Part shown: piece by piece, positions 25,917 to 35,500 of the stretch | Layout of the letters: each line of letters starts with the position of its first letter | Position numbering within the stretch: position 1 is the stretch's first letter | NCBI GenBank assembly: GCA_031417395.1 | Contig: JANOVM010000036.1 | Span: 1-64,000, forward strand | Origin: JADKIH01 sp031417395 | Lineage (GTDB): Bacteria > Bacteroidota > Bacteroidia > AKYH767-A > 2013-40CM-41-45 | Direction: 5' to 3' | Length of the DNA stretch: 64,000 nt | Program-made: the position numbers and the translations under genes | Notes under the pieces: model-generated | Seen by the model: the letters and a program-made list of their open reading frames with translations, nothing else | The model's database searches: none | What the model was told of the DNA's origin: nothing

Positions 25917-27488
25917 ATGATTAATGAAAATAAAAAGTATGTTTCAGGCTTTATTTTTTATGGAATAATACTTCTACTCCTTTGGCCCATATTCAGTCTG
26001 ACCTATATATTTACACATGACGGACCCGCTCACGTTTATAATGCCTGCCTTATTGGCCGTATAATATCCGGAAATATATTAACAGCAGATTTCATCAATC
26101 TTAAAAGTTTTCCCGAACCCAATTGGACGGGTCATTTTATAATTTCTGTTTTAAGTTCTTTTATTAAACCGTACGTTGCAGAAAAAATATTTCTTGGATT
26201 GTATATTATTCTTTTTCCGATTTTTTTCAGAAGGCTTCTTAAAAAAATTAATAAAGAAAATGGATTTGTCGCTTTACTTGTCCTGCCTTTTATTTTTTCG
26301 TATTTCTTTTTCGGCGGATTGTATAATTTTCTGGCCGGCGTAACAGCTCTTTTCGCTGGCCTTAGTATTATATTGCCCTTATTCGAAAATAACGGGGAAA
26401 GAAAATATTATTGGATTCTTGGGTTTAGCTTATTACTTTATTTTTCTCACCTGCTTGCTTTTGGAGTCTTTGTAATTTTAATAACCCTTGCACTCGTATT
26501 TACATTCATGATTAAAAAAAGAAAAGAAGGAATAAGGGGTTTCTTGTTTTCTCTTGTGCCACTTTTTTTATCGCTGGCTCCGTCACTGTTATTGGCATCC
26601 GTTTATTTTTCGAATAAGTTATTTGCACCACCGGGGCCATCGGATGTTACACTTGTTAAATTGATTGAGTTCTTAGTATACATTTCTTCCATTATTACGT
26701 TTCAGTATTATCCTGAAAATGGATATGCTTTAGTAATATTTTGTTTCCTGATGATATTACTGATTACTTCATTAATAAGGAATTCCAAAAAACAGGCAGA
26801 ATCAAACCGATTTACCGGACCAATTTATCAAATGCCACATTATTGGGCGCTTGCAGCCTGTTTAATGTTGTTGTTCTTTTTTGTTATTCCTGATCAGGCA
26901 GCAACCGGTGGGGTAATAAAATTCAGATTTGAATTGTTCTTTTTTCTATTTGTTATAATATGGATAAGTACGCTTCAGTTATCAGCATGGCAGAAATTTT
27001 CTATTCCTTTTATTATATCCGGCTGGATGATATTAAAATTTATTTATTACCAGCCAATTATGAAATCGCTGAATGATGATACAAAACAAGCCATGAAAAT
27101 TACCTCTTTAATAAAGGAAAATAGCATTTTGCTTCCGTTGAATTATTCAAATAACTGGATGCACACCAACCTATTCAATTACACAGGAACGGTTAAAAAT
27201 ATTTTAGTACTTGATAATTACGAAGCCGGCATGCCACACTTTCCCCTTGAATGGAAAAAGGGAAGAAACCCTGTTGCTTTGCTCGGAAGTTTTAATGGCA
27301 GATTGCCTCTTTGTGCAGACATACAAAATTTTGAAAAAAACACTAATCATAACATCGATTATATAGTTACCTGGAATTACAATCCATTGGATGATAGCTG
27401 CACCACTTCGATCAAAAATACTTTGGATTCGAATTACGATTTAATTTTGAATGATAACGATAATTTGAAATTGTATAAAAGAAAATAG
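25917..27488 (+). CDS. Polytopic membrane protein of unknown function (GT-C-like)
   Basis: About 523 residues from ATG 25917. An in-frame ATG at 25818 also exists but would overlap the helicase by 56 bp and add a hydrophilic leader. It has roughly 11-12 transmembrane helices, an N-terminal loop after the first helix containing THDGPAHVYNA, and a soluble C-terminal ~130 residues ending in a hydrophilic strand (YDLILNDNDNLKLYKR). The early loop acidic/His motif and overall topology resemble GT-C glycosyltransferases or ArnT-like proteins, whose catalytic Asp lies in the first extracytoplasmic loop. That is an inference; no donor-binding motif proves it. A terminator follows at 27513-27544. Confidence 0.75.
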   Translation: MINENKKYVSGFIFYGIILLLLWPIFSLTYIFTHDGPAHVYNACLIGRIISGNILTADFINLKSFPEPNWTGHFIISVLSSFIKPYVAEKIFLGLYIILFPIFFRRLLKKINKENGFVALLVLPFIFSYFFFGGLYNFLAGVTALFAGLSIILPLFENNGERKYYWILGFSLLLYFSHLLAFGVFVILITLALVFTFMIKKRKEGIRGFLFSLVPLFLSLAPSLLLASVYFSNKLFAPPGPSDVTLVKLIEFLVYISSIITFQYYPENGYALVIFCFLMILLITSLIRNSKKQAESNRFTGPIYQMPHYWALAACLMLLFFFVIPDQAATGGVIKFRFELFFFLFVIIWISTLQLSAWQKFSIPFIISGWMILKFIYYQPIMKSLNDDTKQAMKITSLIKENSILLPLNYSNNWMHTNLFNYTGTVKNILVLDNYEAGMPHFPLEWKKGRNPVALLGSFNGRLPLCADIQNFEKNTNHNIDYIVTWNYNPLDDSCTTSIKNTLDSNYDLILNDNDNLKLYKRK

Positions 27489-27512
27489 CTGAAATCAGTT
27501 TAATGGTGAAAT

Positions 27513-27544
27513 AAAAAAAGCCGCCTTATTCAGACAGCTTTTTC
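27513..27544. terminator. Terminator between convergent genes
   Basis: Arms 27519-27526 and 27532-27539 enclose a 5-nt loop. On the minus strand all eight pairs form (two G:U) and are followed by a run of seven T, so it terminates the Lys/Glu-rich protein gene. The A- and T-runs on both flanks also let it act on the plus strand for the membrane protein gene. Confidence 0.85.
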
Positions 27545-27561
27545 TAAAAACAGGAAAAATA

Positions 27562-28071
27562 TTAATTGGATTTTTGTTCAGGATGTTCCGGTTGTGAAGG
27601 AGCAGGAGCAGGAGTTGGAGTTGGAGCCGGAGTTGAAGGTTTTACTGGTGGGTGTGAAGAATTTCCGGGGTGAACAGGATGATTCGGATGAGCGGGATGA
27701 GCGGGATGCGCGGGGTGAGCAGGATGAGCCTTTCTTTTATTTTTTTTCATGTCTTTTTTACGATCCTTAACCATTTCTTTCTCTTCTTTCATTTCTTCTT
27801 TGTCTTTTTTAATTGACGATCTTTCTTCTTCAATTTCTTCTTTGTCATCTTTTACATTTTCTTTTGCTTCAGAAATCTTCTCTTTCATTTTTCCATTTTT
27901 CTCATCCATTTTTTCCATTTTTTCTTTTTGTACTTTGCCTTGAGGCATGGAAGATTTTACTGCAGGCTGATTAGCAGGAGTAACCTGAGGAGCCTGAGTT
28001 CCTGTTGATGTTTGTGCAAATACAGAAATCGTAAACATGCACATAAAAGCAATAGCCATTAATTTTTTCAT
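27562..28071 (-). CDS. Exported Lys/Glu-rich coiled-coil protein with His-Pro repeats
   Basis: A 169-residue low-complexity protein. Signal peptide 1-19 (ending SVFAQ). A linker of ~30 residues is followed by a very charged Lys/Glu/Met coiled-coil segment (~47-112) and then a run of HPA-type tripeptides (~115-137, HPAHPAHP...) and a Pro/Ala/Thr tail. The His-Pro run is encoded by imperfect 9-bp DNA repeats at about 27682-27730. Regularly spaced His could bind metal ions, but this is inference. Such proteins are annotated only as hypothetical. The gene appears monocistronic. Confidence 0.75.
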   Translation of the reverse strand: MKKLMAIAFMCMFTISVFAQTSTGTQAPQVTPANQPAVKSSMPQGKVQKEKMEKMDEKNGKMKEKISEAKENVKDDKEEIEEERSSIKKDKEEMKEEKEMVKDRKKDMKKNKRKAHPAHPAHPAHPAHPNHPVHPGNSSHPPVKPSTPAPTPTPAPAPSQPEHPEQKSN

Positions 28072-28188
28072 AGTATTTTGTTTTTAATTTATGGTGTAAA
28101 GGTGAATATTACATTTTGACTTTTCATGAATTTATTGTGTATTCATGACTTCTTCATACATGCAACAAATGAATTGGGAATTTGGCAA

Positions 28189-29067
28189 TTAAATAAAGAA
28201 AAAGGAAATGGAACCCGTGAAATAAGTTTTAGGGCTTGCGTAATAAATTTTCGGCTGGTTCAGAGGAATAGAATAGTGTATGGCAGGTTCAAAGGAAAAG
28301 CGGCCAATTTGATATTCAACCGGTAAGAGTAATTCTAGTCCTGTAAAATTGAATTTAGTATTCACATCCACAGCCAGATTTCGCAAGGAAGGTCTTTCAA
28401 GAGGATTTTTAAGATGAAACTTATAAAAATTTAATGTGCCTGCTCTAAGAATTACCAGAGGTTTTATTTTTAGAGCATCATTATCTTTCGTAAATAGGTT
28501 TTCAAAAACAAAATCATGCGAGTTTTCAAATGTAAGGCTATAATCGTTTGGAGTTTTTCCTTTGCCAAAACTAAAATCGAAGTAGAATCTTGAGGTAAGA
28601 TATTTTGAATTCCTAAGTAACATTGCCTCCAGGTTATTCGATAGACTCGATTGCAACAAAACGCTTTCGTCTTTAAAATTCATATGCGTGTATGACATAA
28701 ACAGATCCACTCTTTTTGAAAGTTTGAATGTCCATCCTAAAGTAAAATCTCTTTCATCCCAGCTATTATACGGGCTTAGTAGTCTGTCTGCCGCAAAAGA
28801 AGTATAAAAACCTGATGGTGCTTCATAAGTAAGTGATGGCGAGAAATAGGCTTGCTTATCACCTGCAGAACGACCTTGATATTCTTTGTCAGTTCCATAT
28901 TCAAAGGTTAAATAAAAACTACGAGAAAAATTCGCCTCTTTTTTTACCGGCCTAAGACTATCTGAAATCATTGAAACAGATTTCAATGGATAACAGAAAA
29001 TAAATATCCAAAGAAATAATTTGAAAACTGAATTTTTGCTAAAAAATAATCCGTTTGTAAAATTCAA
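28189..29067 (-). CDS. Putative outer-membrane beta-barrel protein
   Basis: A 292-residue protein with an N-terminal hydrophobic segment (~15-30, FKLFLWIFIFCYPL) that would act as a signal. The rest alternates hydrophobic and polar residues in strands of 8-12 residues rich in Tyr/Phe (for example SFYLTFEYGTDKEYQ, GFYTSFAADRLL, RFYFDFSFGKG) and ends with aromatic residues (SISFFFI), as expected for an outer-membrane barrel. It resembles no named family I recognise. It is the last gene of a three-gene minus-strand cluster; 52 bp separate it from the gene upstream. Confidence 0.65.
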   Translation of the reverse strand: MNFTNGLFFSKNSVFKLFLWIFIFCYPLKSVSMISDSLRPVKKEANFSRSFYLTFEYGTDKEYQGRSAGDKQAYFSPSLTYEAPSGFYTSFAADRLLSPYNSWDERDFTLGWTFKLSKRVDLFMSYTHMNFKDESVLLQSSLSNNLEAMLLRNSKYLTSRFYFDFSFGKGKTPNDYSLTFENSHDFVFENLFTKDNDALKIKPLVILRAGTLNFYKFHLKNPLERPSLRNLAVDVNTKFNFTGLELLLPVEYQIGRFSFEPAIHYSIPLNQPKIYYASPKTYFTGSISFFFI

Positions 29068-29119
29068 TTTAATGGATTTAAAGATTTTTTAATTTATTAA
29101 TTATAAAGCAAAGTGCGGC

Positions 29120-31405
29120 CTACTTTAAAGCAAAATCTCTAAAGTATTCACATTCTTTGATTACGGATTTATAATAGTCAGTATTTGAATATGCAGCCTT
29201 TAAGGTTTTATATGCATCAAATTCATATACCTCACTACCGGTTATTGGATTGGTAGTGTTGGTATAGAATTTTTGTAACTGACATTTAGCAATCATCCAG
29301 GTACATTTAGCCTTGAATTCATTGTCTGACGAGTAATACAGCGCTTTAGCATACCATTTTTCAGCTTCACTGCAATCGTTATACAGTTTCCAAAAATCAG
29401 ATCGAAAATCAGCACTAAGGTTTAACTCTTCTATAAAATAGTCATCTTCATTCGCCATATTGGTAATTAAGCATTCAGAAAGCAGGCGGGCATTGCCTGC
29501 ATAGGACATATTGTATAAGCCGTTGGCATACTCGAAACAAAATTCGCTTTTCTTTTTCAGGTTTTTATCAGTCTCAATCAGATTGGAAAGCGTAATCATT
29601 TTTTCAAGAAAAGTCTTTTTTGTGTATTTTATTTTTTGAGGGAGTTCAAAGTCGCAATCGTGGCAATCAATAATATGAATAATAAATGGATCTCCATAAA
29701 GTTCCTGCGGATTGTAGGATTCAATTTTGTTTAGCAATTTGAGCGCATCTTCAAATTTATGCTCGTATAATTTAACGGTAACGATACTTTCGAGTATATC
29801 GTTTAAATTATAGGAGTATGATTGACTTAGGTAACGCTCCCACGCAGTAAAATCTTTTTTGGAAAGAAAATCTTTCATTCTTTCAAGCCGGACTCTGGTA
29901 TTGTTTTTATAATATAAGTGATTCGTACGGCTGCATAACTCCGCCTTTAATGAATCCCCTTGTCTAACGTAAGTATCACTTATCAATTGCATACAATAGG
30001 CATTCACACTATTTATTGGTGAACCATATTCATTATCATGTTTTTTATTAATTGCCGGACTCGAAATGATTTCACTAAAAACTTCTTCAGTCTTTTCATC
30101 AATGATTTTTGTTGTCTTAATGGTATAAATTGTCTGAAGTATTTTGATTTCATCATCCAGGTTGTTTGTTTTATTATTGAGAGCAATTGTCCGTTGAATC
30201 ATAGTATACGCATCCTGGTTTTTATTCAGGAGCAAATTCAGATAAGCAGCTGCAGCTGTCCAAAGCGCCTTGTCACGAGTTGAAAATTCTAAAGCTGTTT
30301 CATTTACAAACTGTCTGGCAACTTCTGTATTATCCTGTTTACCCATAAGAGAAGAGCCGTAAATACAAGCATAGCAGCTGTCAGAATTGTATGTTGTGCC
30401 ATTTTCATCATACCATGAAAAATTAATGGCAGGGCCGGTTCGGTAAACTTCCCGGCTGGCATCTTCAACATTATTTACCAGACGTTTCAATAAGAAGGGT
30501 ATATAAATTGAATTTGGATTAATTGCTATCGTGTTTTTTAATGCCTGCATGGGGTCCGATCTGCCAAATAGAAAATACAAAACTTCTTTTTCATGATTAT
30601 TTTTCGCTAATGCTATGGTTGCATTCCAGTCGTTCATAGTGTTGGGCCGAAAGTCGAAAGCTGCTTGACCTGCACGTGCAGGATACTCATCAAATATGCG
30701 ACTGAAATAATAATTGGCTTCGGCATATTTTTCTTTGTGATATAAAGCACCGGCATAATATTGAAGACTTCTGTATTTTAATGTACCCTCTAAATGCACA
30801 GAAGATAAATTGCTTTTATACCAATCGATACATTCATCGTATTGACAATTAAAACGCAATAGCCGAAGTGTAAGATAGCCATAACGCTGTTTAAGAAAAT
30901 TGTTGCCGGCGTCGTAAAAACGTTTTTTACAAAGCGAAATAGTTGCCAGATATTGAGAAGAGTCAAGGTTTGGATGATATTCCCAAGAGTACGTATCGGG
31001 ATCGCGTTTATACTGAGTGGTGCTGTCGCGTAATAGAATAAAATATTCAATGGCTGCTTTATTAGATTTTGCTTTGGAATTTAGGAGCAAATTATTTAAA
31101 TCAGGCAAAGAAGCGGAATATAAAAGTGCTTGTATAGAATCTGTGGTGATTTTATTCTTAAAATACTTTGACCATTCCAAGGTATTCAATGAATCTTCAT
31201 TGTCGCGGCCATATTGAAAAATCCCATTATCAAACATGTTTGGTAAAAAGACTTTGAATATATCAAAGGTTGGGTGCTGTACATCGAAAAGAGTAATGTC
31301 TTCTATAACATTATCATATCCGTCTGTACAACTTTTTAACTCAGTGTAAGAACAAGGAAGTAGGGTAAGACTAATTAAAATTATTAAAAACGGTTTCCAT
31401 CTCAT
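29120..31405 (-). CDS. Exported TPR-like helical-repeat protein, function unknown
   Basis: About 761 residues from the ATG at 31405, giving a typical signal peptide (MRWKPFLIILISLTLLPCSY). An earlier in-frame ATG at 31435 would add ten residues and enlarge the overlap with the upstream gene to 65 bp. The body is rich in helical pairs with TPR-like signatures (LQYYAGALYHKEKYAEANYYFSRIFDEYP; LWTAAAAYLNLLLNKNQDAY; EDALKLLNKIESYNPQELYG). Paired Cys residues (DCHDCDFEL; CYACIYG) suggest disulfides or metal. It is periplasmic or surface-exposed. The start overlaps the end of the upstream lipoprotein gene, so the two are probably co-expressed. Confidence 0.75.
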   Translation of the reverse strand: MRWKPFLIILISLTLLPCSYTELKSCTDGYDNVIEDITLFDVQHPTFDIFKVFLPNMFDNGIFQYGRDNEDSLNTLEWSKYFKNKITTDSIQALLYSASLPDLNNLLLNSKAKSNKAAIEYFILLRDSTTQYKRDPDTYSWEYHPNLDSSQYLATISLCKKRFYDAGNNFLKQRYGYLTLRLLRFNCQYDECIDWYKSNLSSVHLEGTLKYRSLQYYAGALYHKEKYAEANYYFSRIFDEYPARAGQAAFDFRPNTMNDWNATIALAKNNHEKEVLYFLFGRSDPMQALKNTIAINPNSIYIPFLLKRLVNNVEDASREVYRTGPAINFSWYDENGTTYNSDSCYACIYGSSLMGKQDNTEVARQFVNETALEFSTRDKALWTAAAAYLNLLLNKNQDAYTMIQRTIALNNKTNNLDDEIKILQTIYTIKTTKIIDEKTEEVFSEIISSPAINKKHDNEYGSPINSVNAYCMQLISDTYVRQGDSLKAELCSRTNHLYYKNNTRVRLERMKDFLSKKDFTAWERYLSQSYSYNLNDILESIVTVKLYEHKFEDALKLLNKIESYNPQELYGDPFIIHIIDCHDCDFELPQKIKYTKKTFLEKMITLSNLIETDKNLKKKSEFCFEYANGLYNMSYAGNARLLSECLITNMANEDDYFIEELNLSADFRSDFWKLYNDCSEAEKWYAKALYYSSDNEFKAKCTWMIAKCQLQKFYTNTTNPITGSEVYEFDAYKTLKAAYSNTDYYKSVIKECEYFRDFALK

Positions 31406-32414
31406 GCCGGCCGATTCGATTAAATGTTTTTTCATTCAGGTCAAAGAATATAATGGTCCGATTTTCTTTTTTAATGTTACCGGAGAGCATTTCTGCGGCC
31501 TGTTGGAGTTGAGCGGATAAAATTTCTTCAATTTTGATAATGTCATTTTGCTGAATGTAAACAGAATTAAAATAAAAACCTGTTTTAGCGGTAAAAACAT
31601 TTTTATTTAATGCTTTCAATTCAGGAAGGGAAGATACTGAATTCCCGTCAAACTCATGAAGGATATCTATTGGCTTGCCGTTGCGGAAAACAACAGCCCA
31701 GCTGTAAAGCGGCAAGGCAATATCAAGAGCTAAAGGATAATCTTTAAGGGAATTAATATAATTATTTGCCTGATTTAAATTTAGTATGCTATTATCCGAT
31801 TCAGCCGGATTAAAATTGCCCATATTATAAAACATGAGCGTTCCACGGTCAACGGGAGGTATGCCTGTCATCAAAGGAAATTTTATCTGGTGTAGACGAA
31901 GCGTTACAGAAAGTTGTATCTTTTGCGGCAGAAATTCTTTTGCTGTAGTTAAAAACTTAAAGTAAGCTAATTTGGTGGACTCTGTCCAGTCACAATCAAA
32001 CTGTATTTCTTTAGGAGTTATCTTTTTATAGCTGCAAATTTTATTTATTAATTCTATCGTTTTGGAAGCCAGAATCCGGCAAGCAGAATCTGTTTTATTT
32101 TTAAAAATGCTATTTTCAATATATACGACCGGAATAATCTCCACTAATGGTAACGTATCATCTTTAAATTTTATGACTGCGTGTGGAATTTCTGTTTTAG
32201 TATTTTCGTCGTACTTGATATCAAAAAAATGGAGATAGAGTTTATTTACTTTTAGAGTCGACAACATTTTACTTTCTTCCGAAGTTAATGCAAAAGAAGA
32301 GCGCCAGAAATAAAAGGCTCGGGGGGAATCAATTCTATTAAAGCAAGAATTGCTTATTAGAAAAAAAACCGGTAGAATAAAAGTTTGGACTATTACTTTT
32401 AAATTAAATTTCAT
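31371..32414 (-). CDS. Exported protein resembling a glycosidase-type TIM barrel, function unknown
   Basis: A 347-residue exported protein with signal segment MKFNLKVIVQTFILPVFFLISNSC; Cys24 may be lipidated, although the lipobox is weak. The pattern of alternating strands and motifs (YFWRSSFALTSEE; VNKLYLHFFDIKY; IQFDCDWTESTKLAYFKFL; LMFYNMGNF; LDIALPLYSWAVVF) looks like a GH18/DUF3142-type barrel, with the Asp-x-Asp of the fourth strand. I cannot identify a definite acid/base pair, so catalytic activity is unproven. It is the first gene of a minus-strand cluster with the TPR-like and barrel-like genes. Confidence 0.7.
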   Translation of the reverse strand: MKFNLKVIVQTFILPVFFLISNSCFNRIDSPRAFYFWRSSFALTSEESKMLSTLKVNKLYLHFFDIKYDENTKTEIPHAVIKFKDDTLPLVEIIPVVYIENSIFKNKTDSACRILASKTIELINKICSYKKITPKEIQFDCDWTESTKLAYFKFLTTAKEFLPQKIQLSVTLRLHQIKFPLMTGIPPVDRGTLMFYNMGNFNPAESDNSILNLNQANNYINSLKDYPLALDIALPLYSWAVVFRNGKPIDILHEFDGNSVSSLPELKALNKNVFTAKTGFYFNSVYIQQNDIIKIEEILSAQLQQAAEMLSGNIKKENRTIIFFDLNEKTFNRIGRHEMETVFNNFN

Positions 32415-32535
32415 CAGGAACGTGAAATGGCTTATTTAGAATCTTAAAACTACCACTCACCAAGATCAAAAGCAAATAAACCGGTTACCAGCGAATTTAT
32501 ATTTCACAAGAAACAAAAACCAGTTACTATTTGTA

Positions 32536-35500
32536 TTATTCAGCTTTAATAACCTTTTGAATTTTTTTCGTGTTATTATATACAGCTTCAATAAAATATA
32601 TTCCCGGATTAAGGTTTTCTCCTACTTCTAAAGAGCCTTTAAGATCTATTGATTGAAGTAATCTTCCACTTACATCAAATACCCGGATTGAAAGTTTTTT
32701 CTCACTGAACATCGTGAAATTTGTTTTAAACGGATTGGGATAAATATAGTACCAGGGATAATCTGTAGATAGGTTTGAAACACCACTGCACACATCGAAG
32801 TTAACATTGATAGCATCGGTTCCCGCACAATTAAACCCGTCAACAACAGTTACGGCAAAATTTAGTGTTCCTGAAACATTACTGCTTACAGTATTCGTTT
32901 GAGTGTTAATTCCATTCGTCCATTGATACGAAGAGAATCCGGGTCCGGCATTCAGCGTAAGTGCATTGCCCATGCAAATAGAAGTGTCCTGTCCAAGATT
33001 AACGGTTGGATTAGCAAGTACATTAATGGTTGCTGATTTTGTTCCTTTGCAGCCGGAAGGATCAGTGTAGGTATATATAATCGTATAGGATCCGGCAGAG
33101 ACAGCATAAGGATCAAAGATTCCATTTACAATGTTTTGTCCGAGGTAACTCCCGCCTTGCGGGTTGCCCCCGGTAAGAGTAAGAGGAGCATCGTTGTTAC
33201 AAAGGTTTGCAGGAAGGCTTAAGGAAACTGTTGGTGGTGCATTCACAGTAAGATTTTGTTGTGCCTGATTGCTACATCCCTGTGCATTTGTGTACTGATA
33301 AGTAATTGGGAAATTTCCACTCCCTGAAACAGAAGGGTTGAAAATATTATTTGCTACACCGGTTCCCGTATAAACTCCTCCGGCCGGAATACCTCCTGTT
33401 AGTGGAACAGACTGATTGTTGGTGCATAGAGTAATGAATGGCGACAATGTTACAGTTGGCAAAGCATTTACTACAAGGGTTGCTGATGCTGTATTGGAAC
33501 AGCCATTACCGCCGGTGACACTGTAGCTGATGGTATGATTTCCCATACCCGCAGTCGATGGATTAAAAGACCCTGAACTTACTCCGGTTCCTGAATACGT
33601 TCCGCCTGTTGGTGAACCGCCACTAAGTATAATGGGTTGACCGTTAATGCAAGTAGATGAAAGTGCGGACAGAGTAACATTTGGTAAAGGTTTTACTGTA
33701 ATTGAAATTGAAGTTGGACTTATGCAATTATTACTCGCTGAAGCATTATAGGTTATTGTATGATTTCCCGCTCCTGCAATAGAAGGAGAAAATGTATTTG
33801 AACTCACTCCTGTCCCCGAGAATATTCCTCCCGGAGGATTTGCAGAAAGTGTTACTGAAGAAGCATTTTCACACAAAGCAGGAACAGCAGTTATACTTGT
33901 AGGAGAGTTAGGGTTAACGACTATGCTTGCATTACCGGTATTTTGACATCCGATTTGATTGGCATAAGTATAGGTAATGACAAAGGTTCCCGGTCCGGCA
34001 AGTTGTGGATTAAAAGCGCCTGCACTAACTGCAGTTCCAGTATAAACTCCACCTGAAGGTGTGGCACCGGATAATGTCAAAGGCTGTGCGCCTGCACAAA
34101 CTGCAGGGAAGGCCGGCATTGAAATAGTAGGCGGCATGTTGACAAAAACCGAAGAGGTATCAGAAGCCGAACAACCATTGGCGTCGGTGTATGTATAATT
34201 TATAATATGTTGTCCGGTTGAAGCTGTTGATGGATTAAACGAACCATTCGATACTCCGCTGCCACTGTAAGTTCCTCCTGAAGGATTGCCACCTGTTAAT
34301 TGGAATGACGATCCGTTTTTACAAGCCTGTACAACATTATTGTATTGTACAGCAGGCAATGTTCTAACCTGTACGATTACTTTTTGAATGGAATGACATC
34401 CGCTATTGTTTACAGCATCCACTGAATAAGTTGTTGTATTTGCAGGCGAAGCAATAACAGAAGTTCCGGTAGTAGATGAAAGTCCGGTCGAAGGCGACCA
34501 TTGATACGATAATGCACCACTGGCAGTAAGCGTTGATTGTCCGCCAGGACAAATTGCAGGTACTGATGAATTAATGTTAAAGGCAAATGCATTCACCAGG
34601 AATGATGTTGAGGTGAATTGCGAGGTGTTAAAATTAATGGAAGAATAATCTCCATTATATTCATAAACAGAAAGAACATACTCCACGCCGGTTGTTAGTC
34701 CGGTTATTAGAACTGAATTTCCTGTTCCATTATAAACTACATAATTAGCATTTCCAATATTGTTTCCGCTTCCAAATACGGAATTACCTGTATAATCAGT
34801 ACCATCTACCGGTAAAGAATTTGTAGATTGAAGTGCGCGTGCGACTACAATTCTTTTAGTTCCGTTCCCCTGTGTCCAATTTAGCTGAATGTTGTTACAA
34901 TTTATTAATTGAGAAGAAAGGGAAGAAGAAGCAACTGTAGGCTGGGGAGCCGGAGCCGGCGAAAGTTTAGTTACAAAAAAATCAGCAAGTGTATCACCAT
35001 TTAAATAATTGGCATCAAAGTTAGCACTGGTATTATAAAAGCCGGTTTGATAGATATATCCAAGAGAATCGAAAGCTACAGCCATTCCAACATCCCTTGC
35101 AGATCCTCCGGCACTTCTTGCCCATTGAATTACACCATCCGGATCATAGGTTGCCGTGTAAACATCACGGTTTCCGGCACTATTCAAATGAACGGTTCCA
35201 AAATCAGCCTGATAGTCATACATTCCTATTGTATATAACAAATCTCTTCTATCATCATAAGCGAGATGGTTACCTATATCTTCATACATGCCACCTTCCT
35301 GTTTAGCCCAAAGAACATTTCCTGATGGGGAATATTTCGCCATAAGTACATCAGTGTTTCCATCGGAAGTTAAATTCGTAGTGCCTATAGTAGTTGAATT
35401 CATGAAGTACCCAATAACATATGCATTTCCCGAAGGATCACAAGCAACGCTTCTATAATAAGTTGTATCGCAACAAGCTGAGACAACACTATTCCAAAGA

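Noticed and set aside
27682..27730. Functional phase-variable repeat in the His-Pro region
   Set aside because: The 9-bp repeats are in-frame and imperfect, so changes would only alter length, not switch expression.
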